Of a DNA stretch of 64,000 bases, positions 1-7,242 are shown piece by piece. Below the pieces are notes generated by a model. The model worked only from the letters and a program-made list of their open reading frames with translations. It was not told where the DNA came from and searched no databases. The first letter of the stretch is position 1; every line of letters begins with the position of its first letter. This DNA is from Cetobacterium ceti (GTDB lineage Bacteria > Fusobacteriota > Fusobacteriia > Fusobacteriales > Fusobacteriaceae). The position numbers and the translations under genes were made by a program. Location: assembly GCF_900167275.1 (NCBI RefSeq), contig NZ_FUWX01000004.1, positions 124,001 to 188,000 of the forward strand, in the 5' to 3' direction.

Positions 1-8
1 AGGGTCAG

Positions 9-1013
9 ATGAAAATTTTATCATTTATATATTTTTTTATAACATCTCTTCGTAATTGGCTTTACGATAAAGGGATATTAAAAACCTATTCTGTACCGGG
101 AATAGAAGTAATATGCATAGGAAATATTACTGTGGGAGGAACAGGAAAAACTCCTGCTGTGCAATTTTTTGCAAAGAAACTAGAAAAAATGGGGAGAAAG
201 GTTGCCATAGTTTCTAGGGGATATAAGGGGAAGAGAAAGGTAGAACCTCTTATAGTAAGTGATGGTAAAAAAATACTAGTTAGTTCAAGGGAAAGTGGAG
301 ATGAACCTTATCTTCATGCTTTAAATTTAAAAGTTCCAGTTATTGTGGGAAAAGATAGATATAAGGCTTGTATGTTTGCTAAGGAGCATTTTGATATAGA
401 TACAATTATCTTAGATGATGGATTTCAACATAGGAAATTAAAAAGAAATAGAGATATTGTTTTAGTTGATGCAACAAATCCTTTTGGATGGGGAGCACTG
501 CTACCTAAGGGAACTTTAAGAGAAGATTTCCAAGGAGGATGTAAAAGGGCAAGTGAGTTTATAATAACAAAATCAGATTTAATAGAGGATAGAGATTTAG
601 AAAAATTGAAAAGATTTTTTAAAAGTAAATTTGTAAAACCTGTATCTGTTGCAAAACATGGAGTATCTTCTCTTTGTGATTTAGAAGGAAATCCAAAACC
701 ATTATTTTGGCTAGAGGGAAAAAGAGTTTTATTATTTTCAGGACTTGCAAATCCATTAAATTTTGAGAAAACAGTTATATCTTTAAAACCTAGTTATATT
801 GAAAGAGTTGATTTTTTAGATCATCACAATTTTAAGGAAAAAGATTTAGAGCTTATAAAAAATAGAGCTAAGAATATGGATGCAAACTTTATAATAACAA
901 CAGAAAAAGATTTGGTAAAATTACCCAAGGATTTATCTGTTGAAAATTTGTATGTTTTAAAAATAGAGTTTACTATGTTAGAGGACAATAGTTTACAAGG
1001 TATGGAGGAATAA
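9..1013 (+). CDS. lpxK: Tetraacyldisaccharide 4'-kinase
   Basis: Phosphorylates the 4' position of the lipid A disaccharide precursor using ATP at the inner face of the inner membrane, a late step of the Raetz pathway. At 334 residues it has normal family length. Residues 4-20 form the N-terminal hydrophobic membrane anchor. A Walker A-type loop (GNITVGGTGKTP) lies at residues 38-49 and the family motif DDGFQHR at 136-142. An AGGGTCAG ribosome site sits just before the ATG at the window edge. Its stop is directly followed by the ATG of the next gene, so the two are translationally linked. With kdsB and lpxD elsewhere in the window it argues for an LPS-bearing outer membrane. Confidence 0.95.
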   Translation: MKILSFIYFFITSLRNWLYDKGILKTYSVPGIEVICIGNITVGGTGKTPAVQFFAKKLEKMGRKVAIVSRGYKGKRKVEPLIVSDGKKILVSSRESGDEPYLHALNLKVPVIVGKDRYKACMFAKEHFDIDTIILDDGFQHRKLKRNRDIVLVDATNPFGWGALLPKGTLREDFQGGCKRASEFIITKSDLIEDRDLEKLKRFFKSKFVKPVSVAKHGVSSLCDLEGNPKPLFWLEGKRVLLFSGLANPLNFEKTVISLKPSYIERVDFLDHHNFKEKDLELIKNRAKNMDANFIITTEKDLVKLPKDLSVENLYVLKIEFTMLEDNSLQGMEE

Positions 1014-1721
1014 ATGAAAGTATTAGAAAATCTGCTAAAAAATGCAGAACTTCTAGATAAAAGAGCTTATTTTACTGTGGATATAGATGGAAATATAAAA
1101 AGAAAATCTATGAATTTTTCCATGGCAGCAGTAGCTTTTTTGAAAGATGAAGAATTAATTAATAAAATTATTGAAGGGGAACTTTCTAAAAATGAAAGAT
1201 TCCAAATGAAAAAAATAGATAGATTAAGTAATTTAACTATTGAAGCTTTAAAAAGTAATCTTATGAAATTAGTAATAAATGGTAATTTAGAGTTTGGAAA
1301 AAAATATGGGAAAGAACTTTATTTACGTAATAAGAATGAGTTTTTTCAGACATTAGGAAACATAGCTCTTATGGATAATATGGATTTTTATAAACCTCTT
1401 ATGGTTTTATCAATGGAAAAATTATTAGAAGAGAAATATAATGAAGAAATTTTATATTTAGGATTAAGTTATTTATGTAAACAAAGATGTGATTTACATA
1501 TTTTTGAAAATATAGATGAAGAAAATATAAATAAAGAAGAAGTTTTAGAAAATGCAAAAAAATCACAAAATTTAAAAATTGTATCCTATGGAAAATTATT
1601 AGAAAAATATATATTTAAAAATGAAAAAAAATATCTTAATATCTTAAAAAAGAAATTAGAAAATAAAAGAGAAACAATGACAGAGATAGAAGGGGAGATA
1701 TTAAACTCTTTGTTTCTTTAG
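1014..1721 (+). CDS. Unknown protein, 235 aa, in the lpxK operon
   Basis: I do not recognise a family. The protein is soluble, lysine- and glutamate-rich, and looks almost entirely helical, with no signal peptide or membrane segment. The N-terminal 45 residues are a little more mixed (ending ...SMAAVAFLKDEELINKIIEGE); the remainder reads like a chain of short helices, possibly a helical-repeat fold. The ATG abuts the lpxK stop with no gap, and the PTS EIIA-like gene follows after 16 bases, so it belongs to the lpxK-nadD transcription unit. Codon use matches its neighbours, which suggests a long-resident lineage gene rather than a recent arrival. Confidence 0.7.
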   Translation: MKVLENLLKNAELLDKRAYFTVDIDGNIKRKSMNFSMAAVAFLKDEELINKIIEGELSKNERFQMKKIDRLSNLTIEALKSNLMKLVINGNLEFGKKYGKELYLRNKNEFFQTLGNIALMDNMDFYKPLMVLSMEKLLEEKYNEEILYLGLSYLCKQRCDLHIFENIDEENINKEEVLENAKKSQNLKIVSYGKLLEKYIFKNEKKYLNILKKKLENKRETMTEIEGEILNSLFL

Positions 1722-1737
1722 GGGGGATAGATAACCA

Positions 1738-2190
1738 ATGATAGAATATTTTAATAGTAAATTAATAACTTTAATAGATAATAAAAATTCTAGTAAAGAT
1801 GATATTTTAAAGGATATGGTTCACCTAATAAAGGAAAATACAAATTATTTAGAGGATGAAGAGGATTTTTATAATCAAATAATCGAAAGAGAAAAGGTTG
1901 GAAGTACAGGAATTGGAATGGGAATAGCTATTCCCCATGCAAGATCTCAAGCTCTAGATAAAATTGTAGTAGCTATAGGACTTTTAAAAACTCCAGTGAA
2001 TTTTAATTCTCTAGATGGAGAATATGTAAAAGTTGTTGTTTTAGTAGGAGCGCCTAAGGAACAAAGCAAAGAATATTTAGGACTTTTATCTACCTTAGCA
2101 AGAATATTTAGAAATAAAAAATCTAGAGAAAGTATTATGGATTCATCAACTTTAGAGGAATTAATAGAGGCAATAGCGGAGTTAGACTAG
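1738..2190 (+). CDS. PTS EIIA-2 (fructose/PtsN-type) domain protein
   Basis: A single-domain phosphotransferase system IIA protein of the fructose/mannitol/nitrogen-PTS fold, 150 residues. The signature GIGMGIAIPHAR carries the expected phosphorylatable histidine at residue 67. There are no attached IIB or IIC domains and no sugar permease nearby, so a regulatory PtsN-like role or service to a distant transporter are both possible; the sequence does not decide. A GGGGGA ribosome site precedes the ATG. Its stop codon shares one base with the GTG start of nadD, indicating translational coupling. Confidence 0.88.
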   Translation: MIEYFNSKLITLIDNKNSSKDDILKDMVHLIKENTNYLEDEEDFYNQIIEREKVGSTGIGMGIAIPHARSQALDKIVVAIGLLKTPVNFNSLDGEYVKVVVLVGAPKEQSKEYLGLLSTLARIFRNKKSRESIMDSSTLEELIEAIAELD

Positions 2191-2756
2191 TGAAAATAGG
2201 AATATATGGTGGAAGTTTTAATCCTATACATAGGGGCCATATTTCAGTTGCTAAATATGCATTGGAAAAGCTAAACTTAGATAAATTAATAATTATTCCT
2301 GTAGGGATTCCATCTCATAGGGAAAATAATTTAGTAAATGGAAAGTTTAGAATGGAAATGTGTAGATTGGCTTTTGAAAATATGGAAAAAATTGAAATTT
2401 CAGATATTGAAATTAATAATTGTGGAATAAATTATACCTATGATACCCTTATGAAAATTAAAAATATTTATGGACAAGGGGAATATTTTGAAATAATTGG
2501 TGAAGATTCTGGAGAAAACTTTATAAAATGGAAAAATTATAAAGAAATATTAAAAGAAGCTAAGGTAATTGTTTTAAGAAGAAAAGGTTATAAAAAAGTT
2601 ATAGAAAATAAAAATATGGTATATTTACCAAGTCCATATTTTGAAATTTCATCCACAGAGTTAAGAAATTATATTAAATTAAATAAAAATATAAAAAAAT
2701 ATATTCCAGATAAGGTTGAAGAATTTATAAGAAAATATAGATTATATGAAAAATAG
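2190..2756 (+). CDS. nadD: Nicotinate-nucleotide adenylyltransferase
   Basis: Converts nicotinate mononucleotide and ATP to deamido-NAD, the central step of NAD synthesis. The N-terminus has the nucleotidyltransferase motif GGSFNPIHRGH at residues 7-17, and the C-terminal ISSTELR motif is present. At 188 residues it is typical in size. The start is GTG, overlapping the preceding stop by one base (TAGTG), which supports this start over internal ATGs. A hairpin terminator follows immediately and serves this gene and the convergent gene on the other strand. Confidence 0.95.
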   Translation: MKIGIYGGSFNPIHRGHISVAKYALEKLNLDKLIIIPVGIPSHRENNLVNGKFRMEMCRLAFENMEKIEISDIEINNCGINYTYDTLMKIKNIYGQGEYFEIIGEDSGENFIKWKNYKEILKEAKVIVLRRKGYKKVIENKNMVYLPSPYFEISSTELRNYIKLNKNIKKYIPDKVEEFIRKYRLYEK

Positions 2757-2780
2757 AGGGAAGTTAAAACCCTCTATTTT
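2750..2780. terminator. Bidirectional intrinsic terminator
   Basis: An 11-base-pair perfect stem (AAAATAGAGGG with CCCTCTATTTT) and a 9-base loop lie between the convergent nadD and histidine phosphatase genes. A-rich and T-rich flanks provide a U-tract on each strand. Confidence 0.85.
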
Positions 2781-2784
2781 TATA

Positions 2785-3399
2785 TTATTTTAAATGATCG
2801 GTCATGGAAAATTTTTCAATTTCAAAATGCCCATCTTTATAATTTATAACAGTAACACTTGTATTTTCAGGAACTGGTTGTTTTGTGAATTCAGAAATCC
2901 CCTTTTCTAAAACCACATTACAAATAGCTTTTAACATAACTCCATGGGTAACAACCATAATTTTACCATTAGAATGAAGATTTGATAGTTTATCAAGACC
3001 TTTTTTAGCTCTATCTAAAACTTCCTCATAGGATTCACCCTGGTAAGCTGCAGGGTCATATTTAGCTCCATCGTGCCAGAAATTATAATATTCTTCAGGA
3101 TATGTAAGTTTAAATTCTTCCTTAGGTATCCCTTCTACTTTTCCCATTGCAATTTCTTTAAATTCATCAATTGGTAAAATTTCTTTTTTTGAATCTCCGA
3201 GTATAAGCTCTGTAGTTTCCATAGCTCTCCCAAGTGGTGAAGAATAAATAACATCAAACTCTTCATTTTTTAAATATTCCCCTAGTTTTTTAGCTTGATT
3301 TCGTCCCTCTTGAGTAAGAGGAGAGTTATTTCTTCCTTGCATCATTCCTTGAGTATTCCACTCAGTTTGTCCATGTCTAATAAAGTAAATTTGTAGCAT
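2785..3399 (-). CDS. Histidine phosphatase family protein (phosphoglycerate mutase-like)
   Basis: A branch-1 histidine phosphatase of 204 residues. The catalytic RHG motif with its downstream Asn is at residues 8-15 (RHGQTEWN), SSPLGRA with the phosphate-pocket Arg is near 53-59, and the second catalytic His lies in VVTHG near residue 152. Members act on phosphosugars, cobalamin precursors or 2-phosphoglycerate, and the substrate cannot be named from sequence. It is the second gene of a minus-strand pair: its ribosome site (AAGGGGGA) overlaps the end of the upstream winged-helix gene, so the two are probably co-transcribed. Confidence 0.9.
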   Translation of the reverse strand: MLQIYFIRHGQTEWNTQGMMQGRNNSPLTQEGRNQAKKLGEYLKNEEFDVIYSSPLGRAMETTELILGDSKKEILPIDEFKEIAMGKVEGIPKEEFKLTYPEEYYNFWHDGAKYDPAAYQGESYEEVLDRAKKGLDKLSNLHSNGKIMVVTHGVMLKAICNVVLEKGISEFTKQPVPENTSVTVINYKDGHFEIEKFSMTDHLK

Positions 3400-3419
3400 T
3401 AGTCTGTAAATTCCCCCTT

Positions 3420-4067
3420 TTATAATTTTAACATTTCTAATTCAAAGCTAATTCTTGCTAAAAATAAAGTTGTAATAAATGGGTTTTCATCAATTGGTAA
3501 ATTGAAGAAACAATAAATTATTTTTTCAATTAGCTCTTGGTTTTCTTTATTGGCATTTTTGGCTATATTGTAAAGGATTTTAAAGAGCTTTATTATGAAT
3601 TCTTTTTGAGAATAAAGTTCATTGATTCCCTTACGAAGTAAGTCATTAATATCTGCTTTTGGATTTTTGTTCAATCTCTCTTGAATTAATTTTGCGTATT
3701 TTTTAGAAGTATTATGTGAGATATTAAAGGTAAATAAATTCATATTTTCAAATATAAATTTATTTATATCTGCTAAAATATTTTCTAAATCTTCATGGGG
3801 TAAAAATTCAAATATTTTATCATGTGTTCTATCAAAGTGAAGTGTAATTTCATCGGCCTCATTACCATAAGCAGCAAAGGTTATAAGCCCATCTTTTTGT
3901 AGTTTAGAAATCATTCCAGAGATAACCTGTTTATCAATTTCTGTTTTATCATGTAAATCTTGAAGTGATAGAGAAACTATAGCAGATTCATTTTTTAAAT
4001 TTGGTACTAATAGCTCTTTTAAAAGGTTAAAGAAAATCAATTCTTCAGAATAAAGCATAGATTCCAT
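3420..4067 (-). CDS. Winged-helix-like protein of unknown function, 215 aa
   Basis: Residues about 30-70 look like a winged helix-turn-helix (LQDLHDKTEIDKQVISGMIS, then LQKDGLITF and a short wing), resembling MarR or replication-initiator folds. The remaining 140 residues are helical and acidic with no motif I know. There is no signal peptide or membrane segment. It is transcribed divergently from kdsB, and the histidine phosphatase follows on the same strand after about 20 bases. A regulatory function is inference from the HTH-like segment only. Confidence 0.65.
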   Translation of the reverse strand: MESMLYSEELIFFNLLKELLVPNLKNESAIVSLSLQDLHDKTEIDKQVISGMISKLQKDGLITFAAYGNEADEITLHFDRTHDKIFEFLPHEDLENILADINKFIFENMNLFTFNISHNTSKKYAKLIQERLNKNPKADINDLLRKGINELYSQKEFIIKLFKILYNIAKNANKENQELIEKIIYCFFNLPIDENPFITTLFLARISFELEMLKL

Positions 4068-4096
4068 GAAAATTCCCCCTTATTTATACAAAATAC

Positions 4097-4125
4097 TTTT
4101 TTTTATTGGTAGATTTTTGTATAAT
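4097..4125 (+). promoter_or_regulatory. Candidate promoter for kdsB
   Basis: A perfect TATAAT at 4120-4125, with TG directly before it, lies about 40 bases upstream of the kdsB start in the divergent gap. The -35 element is a weak T-rich hexamer at 4097-4102, 17 bases away. Confidence 0.5.
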
Positions 4126-4166
4126 CTTCTTAGTAGTATTCTACATCTTTATAGGGAGGTTGTAAA

Positions 4167-4904
4167 ATGAAATTTTTAGGAGTGATTCCTGCAAGATATG
4201 CATCTACAAGACTAAGAGGGAAACCTTTGATGGATATTTGTGGGCACACAATGATAGAATGGGTATATAAAAGAGCTTTAAAATCTAATTTAGATAAAGT
4301 TATTATAGCTACAGATGAGGAAGAAATATTTAACGAAGTAAAAAAATTTGGTGGAGAGGTTATTTTAACTTCAAAAGATCATGAAAATGGGACGAGTAGA
4401 ATAGGAGAAGTATGTGAAAAAATTACAGACTATGATGTAATTATAAATATACAAGGGGATGAACCATTAATAGAGCCTTCTATGATAAATTCTTTAATAG
4501 AAGCTTTTAAAAAGGAACCTGAGCTTTTAATGGGAACTTTAAAGCATAAATTAACAAATTGGGAAGATATAAATAATCCAAATACAGTTAAAGTAATAAC
4601 AGATAAAAATGATTATGGTATTTATTTTTCAAGAAGTCCAATTCCTTATCCAAGACATGAAAATATGAATTTGTATTATAAACATATTGGAATTTATGGA
4701 TATAAAAGAGAGTTTGTATTAGAGTATGTAAAAATGGCTAGTACACCACTTGAGAATTCAGAATCTTTAGAACAACTTAGAGTTTTAGAGAATGGATATA
4801 AGATTAAAGTTTTAGAGACAGATAAAAAAATAATTGGTGTGGATACAGAAGAGGAATTGAATAAAGTTAGAAATTATATAAAAGCTAACAATATAAGTAT
4901 ATAA
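4167..4904 (+). CDS. kdsB: 3-deoxy-manno-octulosonate cytidylyltransferase
   Basis: Activates Kdo as CMP-Kdo for addition to lipid A, a cytoplasmic step essential for LPS inner core. It is 245 residues long, the usual size. The N-terminal nucleotide-binding motif IPARYASTRLRGKPL is at residues 7-21, and further family landmarks are INIQGDEP (about 107-114) and a YKHIGIYGY segment near 170. AGGGAGG precedes the ATG. The SpoIID-domain lipoprotein gene follows after 18 bases, probably in the same unit. Confidence 0.95.
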   Translation: MKFLGVIPARYASTRLRGKPLMDICGHTMIEWVYKRALKSNLDKVIIATDEEEIFNEVKKFGGEVILTSKDHENGTSRIGEVCEKITDYDVIINIQGDEPLIEPSMINSLIEAFKKEPELLMGTLKHKLTNWEDINNPNTVKVITDKNDYGIYFSRSPIPYPRHENMNLYYKHIGIYGYKREFVLEYVKMASTPLENSESLEQLRVLENGYKIKVLETDKKIIGVDTEEELNKVRNYIKANNISI

Positions 4905-4922
4905 AAATAAAAGCGAGGTAAT

Positions 4923-6497
4923 ATGAAAAAAGCAATAATAGTGGTACTTATGGGGATGCTAATAGGGTGTAGTAGTCAAGAAGTTAGAAAAACCCAAGAG
5001 GGACATATTAGTAAAAGTGAAGTAAAAAAGACTACAAAGAAAAAAATAATTCCTGTGGAAAGAGTTAATTTTTATAAGGAAAATAAAGTTCCTAAAGATA
5101 ATTTTCCAATTGCAAGGGAAATTGGATACTTAAGAGGAATAAAAGAAACTAGAGATAATAGAACATTTTTTTATGAAAATAATGAAAAAGAATTTCTAAA
5201 TTTTTATAAAAATTTAAATATAAAAGGTTATGGAGATAATTCTTATTATTGGAGATGGAAATTTAATTTAAGTGAAAAAGAAGTAAATAAAATATTAAAT
5301 GAAAATCTTTGTAAAGTTGCTGAAAGAAGGCCTAGAGAAGTTTTAACATATTCAAGAGGAGAATGGGTCAGAAAAAAATTGTCTAAAAATCCTGTAGGAA
5401 AGTTAAAAAAGATGGCAGTTTTAGAAAGAGGAAAGTCAGGAGTAATTATAAAACTCTTAGTTGAAGGAACAAGAGGAAAATATATAATTATAAAGGAACA
5501 AAATATTAGAACTATATTAGGTTTAAAAAAGGATGTAGTGGGAAGAAGTGTGGAAATTCATGGGTCAAAAGGTGGAAGTGGAGAATATACAAAATTTCCT
5601 ATAAGTACTAATCCGTGGTTATTACCTTCAGGATATTTTGCCTTTGAAGAAAAGGGAGATAGATATTACTTTTATGGTGGTGGTTATGGCCATGGAGTTG
5701 GAATGTCTCAATGGGGAGTATATGATTTAACAAATAACTTTAATTATAACTATAAAGAAGTTTTAAAAAGATATTATAAGGGTGCTAAATTAGTAAATGC
5801 AAAGGATATAAAAGGGATTGGAGAAAAAATTAGAGTAGGAATAATGACAACTGGTTTTAGAAGCTTAGAACATGATAAGGTTGTAATAGAAGCTGGAAGA
5901 CCTATGAAAATATATAATAGATATATTTCTCTTGAAACTAAAAGTAGAGATAGAGTTGGTTTTGTAAGTGAAAATGGACGTATAGAAATATATGTAAATC
6001 ATAAATTAAGAGCTAAAACAAGATATCCAGTGAAGGTAGAATGTCCTAAAGCAATGATTTCTCTTTTAAGTGTAAAAAGACATCAAAGAAAATTCTACTA
6101 CCCTACATATAGGGGAGATTTTGAAATAAGATTATCTGCTACAAATAGAGATAAATTAACTTTAATCAATGAGATTGATATAGAAAGATATTTATACCAG
6201 GTTCTTCCTAGTGAAATGCCTGAAGGATTTGGATTAGAGGCTTTAAAAGTTCAAGCTATAGCTGCAAGAACTTATGCCTTAAGTGATTATAAAAAAAATA
6301 GATATAAAAAATTAGGATTTCATATAACAGATAGTACACAAAGCCAGGTATATAATAATTTAGATGAAAATAAAACTTCAAGAGAAGCAATAAATGCTAC
6401 TAAGGGTGAGGTTTTAATTTACAAGGACAACTTAGTTGATGCAAAATATTATTCTACTTCTTCGGGATTTGGTGCAAACGCAGAAAATATATGGTAA
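4923..6497 (+). CDS. SpoIID/LytB-domain lipoprotein with a circularly permuted domain
   Basis: The protein has 524 residues with a lipoprotein signal ending in LIGC (Cys16). SpoIID proteins are lytic transglycosylases acting on peptidoglycan stripped of stem peptides. Both halves of the domain are present, but in reverse order. The segment that is normally C-terminal comes first: GYLRGIKE near 77, the GLKKDVV region near 198-204, then GYGHGVGMSQWG at 254-265 and a KRYYKGAKL segment. The normally N-terminal segment comes second: INEIDIERYL, LPSEMP with the presumed catalytic Glu at 431, EALKVQAIAARTYA, then YYSTSSGFGANAENIW at the very end, where the stop falls. It lies 18 bases behind kdsB. 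The permutation is my reading against B. subtilis SpoIID from memory. Confidence 0.85.
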   Translation: MKKAIIVVLMGMLIGCSSQEVRKTQEGHISKSEVKKTTKKKIIPVERVNFYKENKVPKDNFPIAREIGYLRGIKETRDNRTFFYENNEKEFLNFYKNLNIKGYGDNSYYWRWKFNLSEKEVNKILNENLCKVAERRPREVLTYSRGEWVRKKLSKNPVGKLKKMAVLERGKSGVIIKLLVEGTRGKYIIIKEQNIRTILGLKKDVVGRSVEIHGSKGGSGEYTKFPISTNPWLLPSGYFAFEEKGDRYYFYGGGYGHGVGMSQWGVYDLTNNFNYNYKEVLKRYYKGAKLVNAKDIKGIGEKIRVGIMTTGFRSLEHDKVVIEAGRPMKIYNRYISLETKSRDRVGFVSENGRIEIYVNHKLRAKTRYPVKVECPKAMISLLSVKRHQRKFYYPTYRGDFEIRLSATNRDKLTLINEIDIERYLYQVLPSEMPEGFGLEALKVQAIAARTYALSDYKKNRYKKLGFHITDSTQSQVYNNLDENKTSREAINATKGEVLIYKDNLVDAKYYSTSSGFGANAENIW

Positions 6498-6505
6498 AAT
6501 AAGTA

Positions 6506-6534
6506 TTGACTAAATGGTCATGGTATATTAAAAT
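6506..6534 (+). promoter_or_regulatory. Promoter for the tetR-efflux operon
   Basis: TTGACT (6506-6511) and TAAAAT (6529-6534) are separated by 17 bases, a good vegetative promoter. The -35 hexamer lies inside the first palindromic operator and the second operator follows the -10, so bound repressor should block it. Confidence 0.7.
6507..6520. promoter_or_regulatory. Operator 1, likely TetR binding site
   Basis: TGACTAAATGGTCA is a near-perfect palindrome (TGACYAWWTRGTCA type). It matches a second copy centred 33 bases, about three helical turns, downstream. It overlaps the -35 element. Confidence 0.7.
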
Positions 6535-6539
6535 ATCAC

Positions 6540-6553
6540 TGACTATTTAGTCA
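6540..6553. promoter_or_regulatory. Operator 2, likely TetR binding site
   Basis: TGACTATTTAGTCA, the second near-palindromic copy, lies just downstream of the -10 near the expected transcription start and before the regulator's ribosome site. Confidence 0.7.
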
Positions 6554-6578
6554 TATTTTTATATTGGGAGTGAAGTCT

Positions 6579-7208
6579 ATGAAGGGATCAGGAAAAAAAG
6601 AAAAGATACTAGCATCTGCAAAGAAACTTATTTTAGAAAAAGGCTTTGTAAGAACTAGTGTTGAAGATATAACAAATTATGTTGGAATAGCAAAGGGAAG
6701 CTTTTATACATATTATTCTTCAAAAGATGAATTACTAGGAAGTATTATAAAGGAAGTTTTAGAATTACGAAGAGAAAAATTAGAAAATTTATTAAAAACA
6801 GCAAAAACTTTAGATGAAGGAATATATGAATATGTAAAAATAAGATTATTATTTATGGAAAGTGAAAGAAATCTAGAAAATACTTTAGTAATAGTAAACT
6901 TACAAAGAAATATTGAAATTTTAAGTGATTGTGTGAAGGATTTATTAGTTGAATTGGAGTGGCTAAATAAAGAAAAATTTATGGAGCTATTAAGAAAATT
7001 TACAGATTTATCTGAAGATAAAATAAATAGATATGCTATTTTTGTCAGTGGTGGAGTTAGAGCTTTTAGAATGGAGAAATTTTTCTATAGGGATAAAAAA
7101 GATTTCTTTTTAACAAAGGAGCACGAGGTGATTGAAAAAGTAAAAAAGATTGATTTAGAAGAGGAGCTTAGAGGAATCGCTTTTATTATAAACAATTTAG
7201 TAAAATAA
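6579..7208 (+). CDS. TetR/AcrR-family transcriptional regulator of the efflux operon
   Basis: Residues about 6-55 are a TetR N-terminal DNA-binding domain: ILASAKKLILEKGF, then TSVEDITNYVGIAKGSFYTYYSSKDELL. The C-terminal 150 residues form a helical ligand-binding domain with no recognisable ligand signature. I start it at the ATG at 6579 (209 residues) because GGGAG lies 8 bases upstream; an in-frame TTG at 6564 has no such site. The gene is first in a unit with the TolC, adaptor and RND genes. Twin palindromes flanking its promoter suggest it represses itself and the pump. Confidence 0.9.
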   Translation: MKGSGKKEKILASAKKLILEKGFVRTSVEDITNYVGIAKGSFYTYYSSKDELLGSIIKEVLELRREKLENLLKTAKTLDEGIYEYVKIRLLFMESERNLENTLVIVNLQRNIEILSDCVKDLLVELEWLNKEKFMELLRKFTDLSEDKINRYAIFVSGGVRAFRMEKFFYRDKKDFFLTKEHEVIEKVKKIDLEEELRGIAFIINNLVK

Positions 7209-7242
7209 AATATAAAATTTTTTAAATAGTAGGAGGAATTGG

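Noticed and set aside
6480-6500. SpoIID-domain gene as a truncated pseudogene because it stops at ENIW
   Set aside because: The missing part is present at the N-terminus in correct frame, so nothing is lost; the stop is followed at once by the promoter of the next operon.
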